Shown here piece after piece: positions 5,126 to 6,681 of a stretch of 6,681 nucleotides of DNA. The first letter of the stretch is position 1, and each line of letters begins with the position of its first letter. This DNA is from Archangiaceae bacterium (GTDB lineage Bacteria > Myxococcota > Myxococcia > Myxococcales > Myxococcaceae). The stretch spans positions 6,753 through 13,433 of the forward strand of contig JAHFDQ010000097.1 of NCBI GenBank assembly GCA_023248915.1. The letters run 5' to 3'. The notes below the pieces were generated by a model. It was not told the origin of the DNA and did not search any database. It saw nothing but the letters and a program-made list of their open reading frames with translations. The position numbers were made by a program, and so were the translations under genes.

Positions 5126-6681
5126 TTGGCTCCAATCAGCGCGAAAGCAACCCTGACCGGCCGCTGGCTTGGCCTCTTCATCGGCCAGGGGTTCGCCGCA
5201 GCTCCCGTCCTGTCTTGCCTGCTCCTTCTCGTTGCCGCCGAGAGGTCGGCCGAGGCTGCAATCCTGTACCGCGGCGTCGGGGCCGTCGGAGACGCCACCA
5301 GCGGCAACGTCACTCCGGGTCTGCCCTCGACCTGGCAACCGGACGACATTCACTTCGCCGCGATCGAGTCGTGGGACACCGGTGCGGTGACCATGCCCGC
5401 GGGCTGGACCCTGGTGAACACGGGGACCCACGTGTGCGGAGGGAACAACACCTGTCGTGCGACCCTCTACTGGCGGCGTGCGGTCGCCCTCGATGCCGCC
5501 CCTGTCGTCACCTATGGCGGAACCGGTACGAGCCCGATCACCGCATGGATTGTCGGGTTCTCCGGAGTCGTCACCGTGGGCTCGCCGTTCGACGGCACCC
5601 CCAGCTTCACCCAGTCGGCGGGGGAAACCACCACCGTCAACGCGGCGGCCATCACCACCACCACGGCAGACACCATGCTCGTGTTCATTGCCTTGATGTC
5701 GGACGACGGGCAGACCACCAGCAACATGCCGTCCGGCAGCTCGCCGTGGACGAAGGCGATGTGGAACCAGCAGGGCCACACGCCGGGACAGGACTATTCC
5801 GTCGCGACCTTCTACGGCGCGCGGGCCGCCACCGGAACGCAGCCGGCGCTCCAGCTCGCGATCGTACAGGCAGGCAGCTACGGCTCGCAGCTCGCGCTCA
5901 GGCCCGCAGGCGCCACCGACAAGCTGGCCTTCACCGTCGCTCCCACCAACACGACCGCCGGCGCCTCCATCACTCCGGGCGTACAGGTGACCGTGCAGGA
6001 CGGGCTGGGCGCCACGGTGACGTCCTCCTCGGCCAGCATCACTCTCGGCATCGGCGCCAATCCGGGCGGCGGCACGCTCTCCGGGACGGTGACGCAGAGC
6101 GCCGTTGCTGGAGTGGCCAACTTTCCCGGCCTGTCCATCGACAAGGCTGGGACCGGTTACACCTTGGTGGCGACTTCCGCCGGCGTCACCAGCGCCACCA
6201 GCGGCACCTTCGACATCACCCCTGGCGCTGCCTCGAAGCTGGCCTTCACCGTCGCCCCCGCCAACACCACCGTCGGCGCCTCCATTGCCCCCGCCGTCCA
6301 GGTGACGGTGCAGGACGTCCTCGGCAACACCGTGACGTCCTCCACCGCCAGCATTGCCCTGGCCATTGGCACCAACCCCCCAGGCACCGGCACCCTCTCC
6401 GGCACCACCCCGAAGAGTGCCGTGGCCGGCGTCGCCACCTTCAACAACCTCTCCATAGACAAGACGGGTGCCGGCTACACCCTCGTGGCCTCCTCCGGCG
6501 CCCTCACCGGCGCCACCAGCGGCGGCTTCAACATTACGGCCGGCACCGCCACCCAACTCGCCTTCACCGTCTCTCCCTCCAACACCACCGCTGGCACCTC
6601 CATTGCCCCGGCCGTGCAGGTGACGGTGCAGGACGCCCTGGGCAACACGGTTACCTCTTCCGTCGCCAGCATTACCCTGGC
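5126..6681 (+). CDS. Secreted Ig-like repeat surface protein, 3' end outside the window
   Basis: A plus-strand frame is open to the right edge (518 codons from TTG 5126, no stop). From this start, residues 1-45 hold a Sec signal peptide with the core VLSCLLLLVAA and probable cleavage after SAEA or SAEAA. GGGGG at 5115-5119 is a weak binding site 6 nt before the TTG. In-frame alternatives are ATG 4928, ATG 5033 (GGGAGG abutting it) and GTG 5045; they would add an Arg-rich leader with poor third-position bias, so I prefer TTG. Residues 46-262 form a beta-rich domain with MPAGWTLV (95-102), a Cys104/Cys110 pair (CGGNNTC), ATLYWRRA, AWIVGFSGV and ADTMLVFIALMSDD. This pattern resembles jelly-roll or lectin-like domains of bacterial surface proteins, but I cannot name the family. 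From residue 266 tandem Ig-like repeats begin. The likely role is a cell-surface or extracellular adhesin or matrix protein, which is inference. Cys31 is not a lipobox because it sits inside the hydrophobic core. Confidence 0.85.
   Translation, partial: MAPISAKATLTGRWLGLFIGQGFAAAPVLSCLLLLVAAERSAEAAILYRGVGAVGDATSGNVTPGLPSTWQPDDIHFAAIESWDTGAVTMPAGWTLVNTGTHVCGGNNTCRATLYWRRAVALDAAPVVTYGGTGTSPITAWIVGFSGVVTVGSPFDGTPSFTQSAGETTTVNAAAITTTTADTMLVFIALMSDDGQTTSNMPSGSSPWTKAMWNQQGHTPGQDYSVATFYGARAATGTQPALQLAIVQAGSYGSQLALRPAGATDKLAFTVAPTNTTAGASITPGVQVTVQDGLGATVTSSSASITLGIGANPGGGTLSGTVTQSAVAGVANFPGLSIDKAGTGYTLVATSAGVTSATSGTFDITPGAASKLAFTVAPANTTVGASIAPAVQVTVQDVLGNTVTSSTASIALAIGTNPPGTGTLSGTTPKSAVAGVATFNNLSIDKTGAGYTLVASSGALTGATSGGFNITAGTATQLAFTVSPSNTTAGTSIAPAVQVTVQDALGNTVTSSVASITL
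5921..6681 (+). repeat. Tandem in-frame repeats encoding Ig-like domains
   Basis: Units begin at 5921 (315 bp, 105 codons), 6236 (318 bp, 106 codons) and 6554 (128 bp seen, cut by the window edge). Each unit starts (K/Q)LAFTV and carries NTT.G.SI.P.VQVTVQD, TLSGT, SAVAGVA, LSIDK and GYTLVA. By eye, units 1 and 2 are about 70% identical in protein and the visible parts of units 2 and 3 about 80%. The one-codon length difference lies in a Gly/Pro loop before TLSGT. The pattern suits a bacterial Ig-like beta-sandwich used as a stalk in surface proteins. Similarity at DNA level suggests unit duplication, with copy number open to change by recombination. Confidence 0.9.

Noticed and set aside
5207..5218. 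Possible lipobox VLSC in the Ig-repeat protein
   Set aside because: The position four before Cys is Pro and the Cys is followed by more hydrophobic core residues, so an ordinary signal peptidase I site near residue 44-45 fits better.
3797..6556. Minus-strand frame of 919 codons spanning three regions
   Set aside because: Only the section from 4849 to about 4252 is real (the lipoprotein N-terminal half). The part right of 4850 is Gly/Arg-rich antisense of the Ig-repeat gene, and the part left of 4250 is out of frame with the coding signal.
5878..6672. Minus-strand frames of 65-101 codons with similar repeated sequences
   Set aside because: Their mutual similarity is the antisense reflection of the Ig repeats on the plus strand, not a separate gene family.
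1..6681. CRISPR array, tRNA, rRNA, insertion sequence or defence gene cluster
   Set aside because: No regularly spaced short repeats with unique spacers, no tRNA-like cloverleaf or rRNA sequence, no transposase motifs and no defence-type domain combination were seen; the lone helicase is a full-length UvrD/PcrA, not a defence-associated variant.

Overview
The window is GC-rich DNA with strong G/C preference at codon third positions, two apparent TTG starts and several genes for exported proteins. The gene styles suggest a myxobacterium-like member of the Myxococcota: secreted Cys-rich proteins, a lipoprotein with helix-hairpin-helix repeats, and a large Ig-like repeat protein. This taxonomic call is inference from style, not from a marker gene.

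The layout has four loci in alternating orientation. (1) Positions 1-1343, minus strand: the N-terminal 447 codons of a secreted, cysteine-rich protein of unknown function, which runs off the left edge. (2) Positions 1434-3686, plus strand: a complete UvrD/PcrA-type superfamily 1A DNA helicase with all canonical motifs and a C-terminal Tudor-like domain, divergent from gene 1 across 90 bp. (3) Positions 3748-4849, minus strand, convergent with the helicase: a lipoprotein gene with two helix-hairpin-helix repeats whose reading frame is broken by an apparent one-base insertion near 4245-4255. (4) From about 5126 to the right edge, plus strand, divergent from gene 3: a Sec-exported surface protein with a beta-rich N-terminal domain followed by tandem 105-106-residue Ig-like repeats that continue beyond the window.

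The genes do not form an operon; orientation changes at every junction. The helicase is a housekeeping repair enzyme. The other three loci encode exported proteins that look lineage-specific. I do not see a defence island, CRISPR array, mobile element, RNA gene or coherent new multi-gene system. The points most worth a second look are the frameshift in the HhH lipoprotein, the possible extracytoplasmic DNA-binding role of that protein, the truncated GWA motif at the left edge, and the Ig repeat array.
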